This document shows positions 52,267 through 61,637 of a stretch of DNA of 64,000 nt, piece after piece. The translations under genes and the position numbers were made by a program. Within the stretch, counting starts at the first letter, position 1. Each line of letters starts with the position of its first letter. Location: NCBI RefSeq assembly GCF_030816475.1, contig NZ_JAUSXF010000001.1, positions 4,464,001-4,528,000 on the forward strand, read 5' to 3'. The notes under the pieces are model-generated. The model was given only the letters and a program-made list of their open reading frames with translations, made no database searches and had not been told where the DNA came from. The stretch is from Arthrobacter pascens (GTDB lineage: Bacteria; Actinomycetota; Actinomycetes; Actinomycetales; Micrococcaceae).

Positions 52267-53385
52267 CTACGCCGACACCAGTTCGTGCCAGTCCGCCACG
52301 AGGGGAAGGTTGTGCGCCTCGGACACGGAGTGGTGCGCCACATGGCCTCCGGCGATGTTAAGGCCGGCCGCGAGGGCCGGGTCGCGGTCGAATGCTGCCC
52401 TGACGCCCAGGTTGGCGAGCGAAACCGCATACCGCAGCGTCACGTTGGTCAGGGCGTACGTGGACGTGTTAGGCACCGCGCCAGGCATGTTGGCCACGCA
52501 GTAGAAGATGGTGTTGTGCACCTTGTACGTGGGCTCCTGGTGGGTGGTGGGGCGGGTGTCCTCGAAGCAGCCGCCCTGGTCCACAGCGATGTCAACCAGC
52601 ACTGAGCCGGGCTTCATCCGGGCCACGAGTTCGTTGCTGACCAGCTTGGGAGCCTTCGCCCCCGGGATCAGCACGGAGCCGATGACCAGATCGGCATCCA
52701 CCACTGACTTCTCGATCTCGTACTTGTTGGATGCCACAGTCTTAAGCCGGCCCTGGTACTGGGCGTCCAGCTCGCGCAGGCGGTTGATGTTGATGTCCAG
52801 GATGGTCACGTCGGCGCCCAGGCCGAGTGCCATCGCGGCGGCGTTAGTGCCCGCCACTCCGGCGCCGAGCACCACGACCTTGGCCGGGCGCACGCCGGGT
52901 ACGCCGCCGAGCAGTACTCCCTTTCCGCCGGCGGGAGCCATCAGCGAGGTGGCCCCTACCTGGACGGAGAGACGGCCGGCAACCTCGGACATCGGCGCGA
53001 GCAGCGGGAGGGTGCGGCCCTCCTGAACGGTCTCGTAGGCGATGGCGGTGACGCCGGAATTGATGAGTTCCCGGGTCAGCTCAGGTTCGGCCGCGAGGTG
53101 CAGGTAAGTGAACAGCACCAGGCCCTTGCGGAAGCGGTGGTACTCGGCCTTGATGGGTTCTTTGACCTTCATCACCATGTCCGCACCGGCCCAGACGTCG
53201 TCCGCTTCGGCAACGATTTCCGCCCCGGCGATGGCGTATTCCTCGTCCGTGATGCCCGAGCCCAGGCCCGCTCCGCGCTCCACCAGAACCCTGTGGCCAT
53301 GCATGAGGAATTCATGGACGCCGGCGGCTGTGATGGCAACGCGGAATTCGTTGTTCTTGATCTCTTTGGGGACACCGATGATCAT
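52267..53385 (-). CDS. ald: Alanine dehydrogenase
   Basis: A 372-residue enzyme that converts L-alanine to pyruvate and ammonia with NAD. It opens with [17 protein letters not shown]. Substrate-binding Lys75 (VMKVKEP) and His96 (YLHLAAEP) are at the numbers seen in other alanine dehydrogenases. The NAD loop [20 protein letters not shown] is intact. The ATG at 53385 has GGAG eight bases upstream, preferred to a start six codons earlier. It is divergent from a PucR regulator likely to control it. Confidence 0.95.
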   Translation of the reverse strand: MIIGVPKEIKNNEFRVAITAAGVHEFLMHGHRVLVERGAGLGSGITDEEYAIAGAEIVAEADDVWAGADMVMKVKEPIKAEYHRFRKGLVLFTYLHLAAEPELTRELINSGVTAIAYETVQEGRTLPLLAPMSEVAGRLSVQVGATSLMAPAGGKGVLLGGVPGVRPAKVVVLGAGVAGTNAAAMALGLGADVTILDININRLRELDAQYQGRLKTVASNKYEIEKSVVDADLVIGSVLIPGAKAPKLVSNELVARMKPGSVLVDIAVDQGGCFEDTRPTTHQEPTYKVHNTIFYCVANMPGAVPNTSTYALTNVTLRYAVSLANLGVRAAFDRDPALAAGLNIAGGHVAHHSVSEAHNLPLVADWHELVSA

Positions 53386-53619
53386 TCTGGGCTCCAGTTT
53401 CACAGACCCGAAAGGCCTGAAATCGCGGGGATAAGTTGTGATTCCAGAATAAATCCGCTTGTGAGGCAGATGACATGAAACCCTGCCGGCCGGAGGACCG
53501 TAACCGCGTCATTCCGGGGTTTTTGACTCAAGCACCTCGACATTTGTCCAGCTCGCAAGCGTCAGGTGTCGCCTCGTGTCCGTTCACCGGAACGCCGCCG
53601 CGGGAAGTAGTGTTGGCGC

Positions 53620-54840
53620 ATGCAGCAGCAGGATGTGGAACAGCTTGTGGAGCGTGTAGCCCAGAAGCTCGGGCGGGGCCTTTCACTGGAGGACCTGGAC
53701 GGGCTGCTGCTGGCCTACAGCTCCAACCAGTCGCATGCCGACCGGGTGCGGGTCAATTTTCTGCTGAGCAAACGCGTCCCCGCGGACGTCAGCGCCTGGC
53801 AGCTTTCGCACGGCATCGCGACGGCGGTCCGTCCGGTAGCGGTTCCCGCCAACCCCGACCTGGGGATGCTGGGGCGGGTCTGCGTCCCGCTCATGGTCCG
53901 GGGATTCCGTGTGGGCTACCTGTGGGTGCAGCAGGACTCGGAGGATGAAAACCCGACGGCGATCCTCGCCCAGTTGCCCGATGTTGCCGATGACCTGGAA
54001 CTGCTCTCCGGGCTCCTGCTGGAATCGAATACCGCCGAATCTGAGTTCCGCCGCGGCCGCGAGCGCGAGTTCCTCGCCGCCTGTTCCGGCGAGGCCAACG
54101 CGGTGGCTGCCGTGGCCGGCTGGAAGGAAATCCAGGGCAAAGGGCCGTGGCAGGTCGTTACCGTGCTCGACGCCGACGGCTGGGCAGGGGGACCGGATCC
54201 CATAGCGTCCACGCTGATCCACCGGTCGGCAGCCCTGCAGGCCACCGTGGGCGTGGATGCCGTCCTGTTCAGTGCGGGCACTGAGACCCATTCGGTGGTG
54301 CTTTTCCGGGAATCCGTCGGCCGGGCAAACCATGCCCAGGTACTGGTTCACTACCAGCTTGAGCTGGCCAAGCGCTCAGGCCGCCCGGTGCACCGGATCA
54401 TCCTGGGCATCAGCGAGGGGTTTGCCAAGCCGCGGGAGCTGGCCGACGCCTACCGGCAGTCAAAGCAGGCGGCCCAGGCGGCAGCGGTCGATCCACAGCT
54501 TGGGGAACTGGTGGACTGCCGCTCCGCGGGCGTGTACCAGCTGCTGGCCTCTGCCGGCGGCGGTGCCGGTGCCTGGGCGGATTCCGGGTCTGTCTTTTTC
54601 CGGTTGCTGGAGGACCATGACCGCAACGACGAGCTGATCCCCGTCCTGGAACTCCTCTATGACAACGACGGCTCGGTGCAGGACGTGGCCACCAGGCTCC
54701 ACCTCCATCGCAGCAGTATCTACAACAGGCTGGGCCGCATCCGCCAGCTCCTGGGGGTGGATCCGCTGAAGGGAATGGCCAGGCTGGAACTCCACGCCGC
54801 CCTGAAAATGCGGAGATGGGCTGTCCGGCCCCTGATCTAG
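53620..54840 (+). CDS. PucR-family transcriptional regulator
   Basis: A 406-residue regulator with a GGDEF-like/CdaR middle region and a C-terminal PucR HTH (DVATRLHLHRSSIYNRLGRIR, close to residues 346-366) followed by DPLKGMARLELHAALK. It is divergent from ald. In Bacillus a PucR protein, AdeR, activates ald, so a similar role for alanine use is likely but inferred. TAGTGT six bases before the ATG and no ribosome site suggest a leaderless message. Confidence 0.9.
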   Translation: MQQQDVEQLVERVAQKLGRGLSLEDLDGLLLAYSSNQSHADRVRVNFLLSKRVPADVSAWQLSHGIATAVRPVAVPANPDLGMLGRVCVPLMVRGFRVGYLWVQQDSEDENPTAILAQLPDVADDLELLSGLLLESNTAESEFRRGREREFLAACSGEANAVAAVAGWKEIQGKGPWQVVTVLDADGWAGGPDPIASTLIHRSAALQATVGVDAVLFSAGTETHSVVLFRESVGRANHAQVLVHYQLELAKRSGRPVHRIILGISEGFAKPRELADAYRQSKQAAQAAAVDPQLGELVDCRSAGVYQLLASAGGGAGAWADSGSVFFRLLEDHDRNDELIPVLELLYDNDGSVQDVATRLHLHRSSIYNRLGRIRQLLGVDPLKGMARLELHAALKMRRWAVRPLI

Positions 54841-55175
54841 GCGGCGTTGTCTTCCCGCTTGGCGGGTCCTCCCGAGGACCCGCCCGGACTTGGCGAATCA
54901 AGGGGTGGTGCCTCCGGGCCGGGTCCCGGCTGGCCCGGTGCCGGGTGCGGTTCCAGGGATGTGGCCTGCTCGAGTGACGCCGCCTGCTGCAAGGTGAGGG
55001 ACTCGCGGCGGCGGCGGGTCAGCGCGCTGTCCGCCCACATGGCCACAGCCACAAAGACCACGGAACTGGACATAACCACCGCGGTATTGTTCAGCTTCAT
55101 GGCGGATCCAAGGAAGGCGGCCACCAGCATGGCGGCAATGCCCGCCACAACGTGCAACCCTCTGAATTTCGCCAC
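54837..55175 (-). CDS. Small two-helix membrane protein
   Basis: A 112-residue protein of unknown function with two hydrophobic segments (VVAGIAAMLVAAFLGSA and AVVMSSSVVFVAVAMWADSA). A basic RRRR segment and a Pro/Gly/Ser-rich disordered tail follow; the tail includes a short repeat (QAASLEQATSLE). Its last four bases overlap the end of the PucR gene. Family not recognised; the reading frame is supported by two clear helices. Confidence 0.65.
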   Translation of the reverse strand: MAKFRGLHVVAGIAAMLVAAFLGSAMKLNNTAVVMSSSVVFVAVAMWADSALTRRRRESLTLQQAASLEQATSLEPHPAPGQPGPGPEAPPLDSPSPGGSSGGPAKREDNAA

Positions 55176-55250
55176 AATATCAAGCCTAACCCCGCCCGGC
55201 AGCCGGTTTCAGGGCCTGATAAAGATCGTTGCTTGATCCTTATCACTCCG

Positions 55251-55685
55251 TCACGGGGAGCCTGTTCTGTCGTCATTTTTCGGCTGGTTGTGCTTGGCCT
55301 GCCGGGTCTTCTCCTGTCCGGTGTTCTCCTGCTGGTCAAGCCAGGCCATGACGGCGGCAAGGCGGATCCTCCGGTGCGTTCCGCGGTATTCCACCGGAAT
55401 CTCGCCCCGGTCGGTCATGTTGCGGAGGTAGGTGTGGGAGATGCCGGCCAGTTCAGCCGCCTTGGATGTGGTCAGCATTTCCTCCACGCTGCTGACAGTT
55501 ACCGCTTCCCCCCGCCCGAACCGGCTGAGCAGGTCGACGACGGCGTCCCTGGCCTGCGGCGGCAGCCGGTGGACGGTGCCATCCACGAACACGGTGATGT
55601 CATGGCTGCCCTGCAGGGCCCGCTGCAGCTTCTCTGCGTCCTCGGCGGGCAGGCCGGCAGTCATCCTTGGAGCTATCAGTGCCAT
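55251..55685 (-). CDS. Excisionase-type helix-turn-helix protein, antitoxin-like
   Basis: A 144-residue protein. The N-terminal 60 residues resemble small antitoxin scaffolds, and a MerR/excisionase-type HTH_17 follows (LTTSKAAELAGISHTYLRNM, about 71-90, then GTHRRIRLAAVMAWLDQQ). The C-terminal tail is charged. In relatives such genes often precede a PIN-type toxin, but no toxin gene follows in the window, so it is an orphan or a stand-alone regulator. It is divergent from an alpha/beta-hydrolase gene 51 bases away. Confidence 0.8.
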   Translation of the reverse strand: MALIAPRMTAGLPAEDAEKLQRALQGSHDITVFVDGTVHRLPPQARDAVVDLLSRFGRGEAVTVSSVEEMLTTSKAAELAGISHTYLRNMTDRGEIPVEYRGTHRRIRLAAVMAWLDQQENTGQEKTRQAKHNQPKNDDRTGSP

Positions 55686-55736
55686 GGGAACAGCCTAGCC
55701 CGGGACCCTTCCGGCAGGCGGCGGTATGCTCAGCTG

Positions 55737-56519
55737 ATGAAACTCAGTGGCGGCAAAGACGTTGAGGCGGGCGGGCTGACCGGACGGCTCTACGCCTCTG
55801 TGGGATCCGGAAGCAGCGGCCCCCGTCCTACGTACGTGCTCCTGCACGGCATCGGCGTCTCCCACCGTTACCTCGCGCTCCTGCACCGGGAGCTGGCCAC
55901 GGCGGCCAACGTCTACTCCTTTGACCTCCCCGGCTTCGGCGGCGCCCCGAGGCCCGGACGCCAGCTGTCAGTGGGGGAGTATGCGGAATTCGTGAACGGC
56001 GTCCTGGCGGATGCCGGGGTTCGGTCCTGCGTGCTGATCGGCCATTCCATGGGCACGCAGTTCGCCGTGGAACTCGCGCTGCAGGAGCCGGGGCTGGTGG
56101 CCGGCGTTGTGCTCATGGGACCGGTGGTGGACCCGCGACGGAAGTCGGTGCCCGCCCAGGCAGCCGCCCTGACCCGCGATGCCATGTTCAGCGAGAGCCT
56201 GTCCTCAAACGTCACCGTCTTCGGTGACTACTTCCGGGCAGGCCTCCGCTGGTACCTGACGGAGCTGCCCGTCATGATGGAATATCCGCTCGAATCCAGG
56301 ATTCAGGGTGTCGGCCAGCCCGTGCTGGTGATGCGCGGAAGCCGGGATCCCGTGGCACCGCATCCCTGGTGCGAACGCCTCGCGGGCCAGGCGCCCCAAG
56401 GCAGCCTGGTGGAAATCCCTGGGCAGGGCCACGTTTTCCAGCACACTGCACCCGGCCCGGCGGCCGCGGCCATCAGCAGCTGGGTCCGGATGGCGGACGG
56501 GTTCGGCGTGACCGCCTGA
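55737..56519 (+). CDS. Alpha/beta-hydrolase
   Basis: A 260-residue esterase/lactonase-like protein. An oxyanion-hole strand YVLLHGIGVSHRY is followed by the nucleophile elbow IGHSMGTQFA (Ser about 104), an acid in RGSRDPVAP and the His in PGQGHVFQHT, so the triad is complete. The substrate is unknown. TATGCT six bases upstream of the ATG suggests a leaderless start. No neighbour suggests a pathway. Confidence 0.87.
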   Translation: MKLSGGKDVEAGGLTGRLYASVGSGSSGPRPTYVLLHGIGVSHRYLALLHRELATAANVYSFDLPGFGGAPRPGRQLSVGEYAEFVNGVLADAGVRSCVLIGHSMGTQFAVELALQEPGLVAGVVLMGPVVDPRRKSVPAQAAALTRDAMFSESLSSNVTVFGDYFRAGLRWYLTELPVMMEYPLESRIQGVGQPVLVMRGSRDPVAPHPWCERLAGQAPQGSLVEIPGQGHVFQHTAPGPAAAAISSWVRMADGFGVTA

Positions 56520-56578
56520 CCCGGCTCTTGCTCCGGCACCTGCCCCTGCTCCGGCGCCCCTACTACGGACCTCGGCTC

Positions 56579-56857
56579 CTACTCGGCGTCGAGGTCCGTC
56601 TCCAGGAGCTTCACGAGCGAATCGAGCGCCGCCTCCGCACCCTCGCCCTCGGCGCGAAGCACCACCACGTCACCCTTGGCGGCGCCCAGCGTCATGAGGG
56701 AGAGGATGCTTGAGGCATCCAGCGCGTCATCCTCCGGCTCTCCCTGCATGGCAATGGTGACGTCCACTCCCACGTCGCCGGCTGCCTCTGCGAAGATGGC
56801 CGCCGGACGCGCATGCAGTCCGGAACGGCTGGCAATGGTGGCAGTCCGCTGCGGCAT
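56579..56857 (-). CDS. ptsH: HPr phosphocarrier protein
   Basis: A 92-residue phosphocarrier of the sugar PTS. His15 in SRSGLHARPA accepts phosphate from enzyme I, and SSILSLMTLGAAKGD is the second interaction surface. It lies 49 bases downstream of ptsI on the same strand and should be co-transcribed with it. It passes phosphate on to EIIA domains such as that of MtlA nearby. Confidence 0.95.
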   Translation of the reverse strand: MPQRTATIASRSGLHARPAAIFAEAAGDVGVDVTIAMQGEPEDDALDASSILSLMTLGAAKGDVVVLRAEGEGAEAALDSLVKLLETDLDAE

Positions 56858-56906
56858 TGGTCCTCCTCATGGTGCGGGCCTGACAGGTGGATCTGGTTGC
56901 GGGCCG

Positions 56907-58592
56907 TTACAGGCCGAGTTCTTCCAGCACGGGCAGTTTCTCCCGGACCCAGGCGCGCGCTTCGGTAGCGCTGCGGGCAGAGAGCGCCAGCTTGGCCAGC
57001 TCCTGTGCTTCGGCCAGCGTGACGGTCTTCAACACCGCCGCGACTGCCGCCAGTGATCTGGCCGTCATGGAGAGCGTGGAAACGCCAAGCCCGGTGAGTA
57101 CGACGGCGAGGGCGGGATCCGCTGCTGCCTCGCCGCAGACGCCCACGGGCTTGTTGCTGCCCTCCGCCCGCGATCCTTCAACCGTCAGGGCGACGAGGCG
57201 GAGGACGGCAGGCTGCCACGGCGTGTTCAGGTTGGCGAGCGGGCCGAGCTGGCGGTCCGCGGCCATGGCGTACTGGGTGAGGTCATTGGTGCCCAGGCTC
57301 GCGAAGCCGACCTCGCGCAGGATGGACTCGGCCGTAAGCGCTGCGGAGGGGACCTCCACCATCACGCCCGGGGTCTTGATTCCGGCATCAGCGCACATGG
57401 AGGCAAAACGGGCGGCTTCTTCGGCGGTCGAGATCATGGGGGCCATGACCCACACGTCCGCTTCGGACTGCTTCTCCGCCAGTGCGATGGCCTCCAGTTG
57501 GCGGTCCAGGACACCGGGGGTAGTGAAGTCGGTGCGGTAGCCGCGCACGCCCAGGGCGGGGTTGGGCTCGGTGGAGTCCGTCAGGAAGGGGAGCGGCTTG
57601 TCGGCGCCCGCGTCGAGGGTTCGCAGGACAACCTTCTTGCCGGGGAAAGCGTCAAAAACACTCTTGTACGCTGCCGCCTGCTCTTCCACCGAGGGTTCGG
57701 TATCCCGCTCCAGGAAGCAGAACTCGGTGCGGAACAGGCCAACGCCCTGGGCACCCAGCTTGGCGGCCGCCTCGGCGTCCTTGCCGCCGCCCACATTGGC
57801 CAGCAGGGGCACCAGGTGTCCATCCGCCGTCGCGCCCGTGCCTGTGAACTCTGCCAGGAGCGACGCCGTGGCCGCCCATGCCTCCGCTGCGGAACGCAGG
57901 GATTCGTCCGGCTCGGAGACGACAGTGCCGGCGGCGCCGTCCAGATACACCTCCATGCCGTCCGGAAGCTCGTCCACCCCGACTGCGGCGACGACCGCGG
58001 GAAGGCCGAGGGAGCGGGCGATGATGGCTGTGTGTGACTGGGGCCCGCCGCCTGAGGTCACCAGGGCCAGGACCTTGTTCGGGTCCAGGGTTGCAGTGTC
58101 CGCCGGAGCGAGGTCCTCGGCCACCAGAACGAAGGGGGTGCCGGACGTCGGGATCCCCGGCGCGGGAACGCCCCGGAGTGCAGCGACGATGCGGGCCCGG
58201 ACGTCCAGGACGTCGGTTGCACGCTCGGCCATGTAGCCGCCCAGGTTGTGGAGCATTTCCGAGACGGAGGACCCGGACTCCCAGACGGCACGTTCGGCCG
58301 AGGTTCCGCGGGCGATCAGCTTGGCCGCCCCCTTGATCAGCATGGTGTCCTTGGCCATCAGTGCCGTGGCCTCCAGGACTGCCTTGCCGTCCCCGGTGGC
58401 ATGGGCGGCACGCGCTTTGAGCTCGTCATGCACGGACTGGGAAGCCGACTTGAGCGCGGCAGTGGCTTCCTCTGCAGAGGTTCCGGCGGCCAGCTGCTCT
58501 CCGGCCGGAGGTTCACTGATCGGTTTGGGCATCTGCCGGATGGTGCCGATGATGCGGCCGGGGCTCACGCCTACTCCTGGGAAGTTCTGCAC
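56907..58592 (-). CDS. ptsI: PTS enzyme I (phosphoenolpyruvate-protein phosphotransferase)
   Basis: A 561-residue enzyme that takes phosphate from PEP onto His187 (TSGGGPQSHTAIIARSLGL) and passes it to HPr. The C-terminal PEP-binding domain has LFRTEFCFLERDTEPS and the catalytic Cys in VGVCGEAAADP. The length agrees with the family (about 570). It is transcribed away from a TetR gene through a promoter covered by a dyad. Confidence 0.95.
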   Translation of the reverse strand: MQNFPGVGVSPGRIIGTIRQMPKPISEPPAGEQLAAGTSAEEATAALKSASQSVHDELKARAAHATGDGKAVLEATALMAKDTMLIKGAAKLIARGTSAERAVWESGSSVSEMLHNLGGYMAERATDVLDVRARIVAALRGVPAPGIPTSGTPFVLVAEDLAPADTATLDPNKVLALVTSGGGPQSHTAIIARSLGLPAVVAAVGVDELPDGMEVYLDGAAGTVVSEPDESLRSAAEAWAATASLLAEFTGTGATADGHLVPLLANVGGGKDAEAAAKLGAQGVGLFRTEFCFLERDTEPSVEEQAAAYKSVFDAFPGKKVVLRTLDAGADKPLPFLTDSTEPNPALGVRGYRTDFTTPGVLDRQLEAIALAEKQSEADVWVMAPMISTAEEAARFASMCADAGIKTPGVMVEVPSAALTAESILREVGFASLGTNDLTQYAMAADRQLGPLANLNTPWQPAVLRLVALTVEGSRAEGSNKPVGVCGEAAADPALAVVLTGLGVSTLSMTARSLAAVAAVLKTVTLAEAQELAKLALSARSATEARAWVREKLPVLEELGL

Positions 58593-58698
58593 TGAAGGTC
58601 CTCATTCTCTGCCGGTAGCCAGGCCCGCCAAGGTTGTCCCGGCGTCATGCCGGGCCGCCGCAACCGCTGTGTGCGACGGCTGAAACGTGCCTGAAAAA

Positions 58699-58733
58699 AT
58701 TGTATGTGATGCAGTTCATATAGCAACGCTATA
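58699..58733. promoter_or_regulatory. ptsI promoter overlapped by a TetR-type dyad
   Basis: On the minus strand TTGCTA (58726-58721), a 16-base spacer and TACAAT (58704-58699) form a good promoter about 100 bases before ptsI. The perfect dyad TATAGC-AAC-GCTATA (58719-58733) covers its -35 box, between the two divergent genes. Confidence 0.55.
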
Positions 58734-58751
58734 GGTGATAGGGTAGCGGCT

Positions 58752-59474
58752 ATGAGTTTGGATGGCCAGCTTCCCCCGAAAACGAGACTGCTGCGTGCCG
58801 CGGCGGAATTGCTGGCCAACTCTGCGGGGGCACCTGTTTCCACCCGCCAGATCACCCAGCTGGCGGGCGTCACGGCGCCCACGCTGTACCACCACTTCGG
58901 TGACAAGGAAGGTCTGTTCGACGCCGTCGTCACCGCAGGTTTTGAAGAATATGTTGCGGGCGAGCGGGATTTCGCCCCTTCCGGACACCCGCTGGAGGAT
59001 ATCCGGCGGATGTGGGACAACCACGTCCAGTTCGGGCTCAACCATCCGGAACTGTACCTGGTGATGTTCGGCAATATCCGTCCTGAAAGCCGCCCCTCCA
59101 TCGTTGCTGATGCCGAGGCCCTGATGGAGGAAATGCTGAACAAGGCAGCAATGGCGGGCCAGCTGAACGTCCAGCCGCGCGAGGCTGCCAGGTCCATCCT
59201 GGCTGCCAACGTTGGCGTGACGCTCATGCTGATAGCGGAACCTGCCACTGAACGGAACCTTGAACTGTCCACCATGACCAGGGACGCCATGATCTTCGCG
59301 GTGGCCGCTGAGCAGGCCGCCGGTGCCGGCTCGGATGACTCCGGAAAGTCCTCGGTGGTGGTGGCTGCGATTGCCCTGAATGCCGCACTTCAGGCATCGC
59401 ACTCAGACCAGCTCTCCAGCTCGGAACTCAAACTCTTCCTCGAATGGCTGCACCGGATCTCAAGCAGTCAGTAA
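58752..59474 (+). CDS. TetR/AcrR-family regulator beside the mannitol PTS genes
   Basis: A 240-residue regulator with an N-terminal HTH (QITQLAGVTAPTLYHHFGDK, about residues 35-54) and a helical ligand domain. It is divergent from ptsI and 120 bases upstream of mtlA, in the same direction. It may control ptsI-ptsH, mtlA-mtlD and itself through the dyad at 58719-58733. TAGGGT seven bases before the ATG suggests a leaderless transcript. Ligand unknown. Confidence 0.86.
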   Translation: MSLDGQLPPKTRLLRAAAELLANSAGAPVSTRQITQLAGVTAPTLYHHFGDKEGLFDAVVTAGFEEYVAGERDFAPSGHPLEDIRRMWDNHVQFGLNHPELYLVMFGNIRPESRPSIVADAEALMEEMLNKAAMAGQLNVQPREAARSILAANVGVTLMLIAEPATERNLELSTMTRDAMIFAVAAEQAAGAGSDDSGKSSVVVAAIALNAALQASHSDQLSSSELKLFLEWLHRISSSQ

Positions 59475-59531
59475 ACGCGCCAACCAGGCACGTCAGCCCC
59501 CAGGGGCAGCTCCACCTCTTCCTTATGGCAA

Positions 59532-59545
59532 TTCCGTCGTCGGAA
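59532..59545. promoter_or_regulatory. Dyad in the mtlA leader
   Basis: TTCCG-TCGT-CGGAA is a perfect 5-bp dyad 50 bases before the mtlA ATG. It is a possible operator or leader hairpin. Confidence 0.3.
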
Positions 59546-59594
59546 AATATCGGACCATCCTGCGAAGCAGCAGGAATCACGGTTAGGAAATCAC

Positions 59595-61637
59595 ATGGCA
59601 ACAGAGACAGTTGCAAAGCCGCGAACCAGCATGCGGGTTGGCGTCCAGAAGTTCGGGACCTTCCTGTCCGGAATGATCATGCCCAACATCGGGGCGTTCA
59701 TCGCCTGGGGACTCATTACGGCCCTCTTCATTGAGAAGGGCTGGCTGCCTGTTCCCCAGTTGGGCGGCTTTGGTGAGACCGCGGGTGTGGCTAACACCGG
59801 CCTCGTTGGTCCCATGATCAAATACCTGCTGCCGCTCCTGATTGCCTACACCGGCGGCAGGATGGTCTACGACGTCCGCGGCGGCGTGGTGGGCGCCATC
59901 GGCACCATGGGCGTGATTGTCGGTGCCGGTATCCCGATGTTTATCGGCGCCATGATCATGGGTCCCCTGGGCGGCTGGACCATGAAGAAGATCGATTCGC
60001 TCTGGGACGGGAAGATCCGCCCGGGCTTCGAGATGCTGGTGAATAACTTCTCCGCCGGCATTTGGGGCGGTCTGCTGGCAATGCTTGGCTTCTATGGCAT
60101 ATCCCCGCTGGTCACGGCCTTCAGCACGGCCGCCGGCAACGTGGTCCAGTTCCTGGTCGCCAATGGCCTGCTGCCGCTGACCAGCATATTCATCGAGCCG
60201 GCCAAGGTGCTGTTCCTGAACAACGCCATCAACCATGGCGTGCTCACCCCGCTGGGCATCCAGCAGTCGCTGGACCAGGGCAAGTCCATCCTCTTCCTGC
60301 TTGAGGCAAACCCCGGTCCGGGGCTCGGGCTTCTGCTCGCCTATATGTTCTTCGGGAAAGGTGCCGCCAAGGCCTCGGCTCCCGGTGCAGCCATCATCCA
60401 CTTCCTGGGCGGCATCCACGAGATCTACTTCCCGTACGTCCTGATGCGTCCGCTGCTGATCCTGGCCACGATCGCAGGCGGCATGACGGGCATCGCAACC
60501 CTGGCCATCACCAACTCCGGCCTGGTGGCGCCGTCCGCTCCGGGATCCATCATCGCCGTGCTCGCACAGACCTCCCGGGACAGCTACTTCGGCGTGATCC
60601 TTGCGGTCCTGCTGGCAACCACCGTCTCCTTCCTGGTGGCCTCGGTCATCCTGAAGACAACCAAGCACAGCGACGAGGTGGACCTCAACGACGCCACCTC
60701 CCGCATGGAGCAGATGAAGGGCAAGAAGAGCTCGGTCTCCTCCGCCCTGACCGGCGCCGGTACGGTCGGCATTGCCGTTCTTGCCGGACCAGTTCGGAAC
60801 ATCGTGTTCGCGTGCGACGCCGGCATGGGCTCCAGCGCCATGGGGGCCTCGGTGCTGCGGAACAAGATCAAGGCGGCCGGATTCCCCGACGTCAAGGTCA
60901 CGAATGCCTCCATCGCCAGTCTTAAGGACGACTACGATGTGGTGGTCACTCACCAGGACCTCACCGAACGGGCCAAGCCGGTCACGTCCAGCGCGGCGCA
61001 TTTCTCCGTGGACAACTTCATGAACAGTCCACGCTACGACGAAATTGTCGAGCTGGTCAGGAGCAGCAACACCGGGGAAACCGAAGCCAGGACGTCCGGC
61101 GCAGGTACTGCGGCAGCGGCCAGCCCTGGCGCCCATAGTGCCGCAACCGGTGCGACCGCGGCAGCGGGCGCCGGAGTCGCTACTGAAACGGCCGCCGTCG
61201 GGCATTCCGACATCCTTGCTGCCGAGAGCGTGATCCTCAACGGCACTGCCACCACGCGGGATGCAGCGATTGACGAAGCCGGCCGGCTCCTGCTGGCACG
61301 CGACGCCGTGGACGAGGGCTACATCGCGGCCATGCACGAACGCGAGGAGTCCGTTTCCACGTACATGGGCAGCTACCTCGCCATACCCCACGGGACCAAC
61401 GCCGCGAAGGACCACATCAGGAAGTCCGCCGTTTCCGTGATCCGCTACCCTGACGGCATCGACTGGGACGGCAAGCAGGTCAAGTTCGTGGTGGGCGTGG
61501 CCGGCATCAACAACGAGCACCTCCACATCCTGTCCTCGATCGCCAAGGTATTCACCAGCAAGGCACAGGTGGCCCAGCTGGAAGCAGCAACGTCGGTGGA
61601 TGAAGTGCTCGAGCTGTTCGGGAAGGTCAACGCATAG
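59595..61637 (+). CDS. mtlA: Mannitol-specific PTS enzyme IICBA
   Basis: A 680-residue protein that imports mannitol and phosphorylates it. The EIIC membrane domain (about 1-345, with FIAWGLITALFIEKGWLP and FLGGIHEIYFPYVLMRPLLI) is followed by EIIB with phospho-Cys407 (VFACDAGMGSSAMG). An Ala/Gly/Thr-rich linker comes next, and EIIA carries phospho-His599 (LAIPHGTNAAKDHI). TAGGAAA lies before the ATG. The stop overlaps the mtlD GTG by one base. Confidence 0.95.
   Translation: MATETVAKPRTSMRVGVQKFGTFLSGMIMPNIGAFIAWGLITALFIEKGWLPVPQLGGFGETAGVANTGLVGPMIKYLLPLLIAYTGGRMVYDVRGGVVGAIGTMGVIVGAGIPMFIGAMIMGPLGGWTMKKIDSLWDGKIRPGFEMLVNNFSAGIWGGLLAMLGFYGISPLVTAFSTAAGNVVQFLVANGLLPLTSIFIEPAKVLFLNNAINHGVLTPLGIQQSLDQGKSILFLLEANPGPGLGLLLAYMFFGKGAAKASAPGAAIIHFLGGIHEIYFPYVLMRPLLILATIAGGMTGIATLAITNSGLVAPSAPGSIIAVLAQTSRDSYFGVILAVLLATTVSFLVASVILKTTKHSDEVDLNDATSRMEQMKGKKSSVSSALTGAGTVGIAVLAGPVRNIVFACDAGMGSSAMGASVLRNKIKAAGFPDVKVTNASIASLKDDYDVVVTHQDLTERAKPVTSSAAHFSVDNFMNSPRYDEIVELVRSSNTGETEARTSGAGTAAAASPGAHSAATGATAAAGAGVATETAAVGHSDILAAESVILNGTATTRDAAIDEAGRLLLARDAVDEGYIAAMHEREESVSTYMGSYLAIPHGTNAAKDHIRKSAVSVIRYPDGIDWDGKQVKFVVGVAGINNEHLHILSSIAKVFTSKAQVAQLEAATSVDEVLELFGKVNA

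Noticed and set aside
59583..61526. A 647-codon open frame on the minus strand opposite mtlA
   Set aside because: Composition is His/Gln/Asp/Gly-rich with no recognisable motif, as expected for the antisense of a GC-rich gene; mtlA on the plus strand has all PTS motifs.
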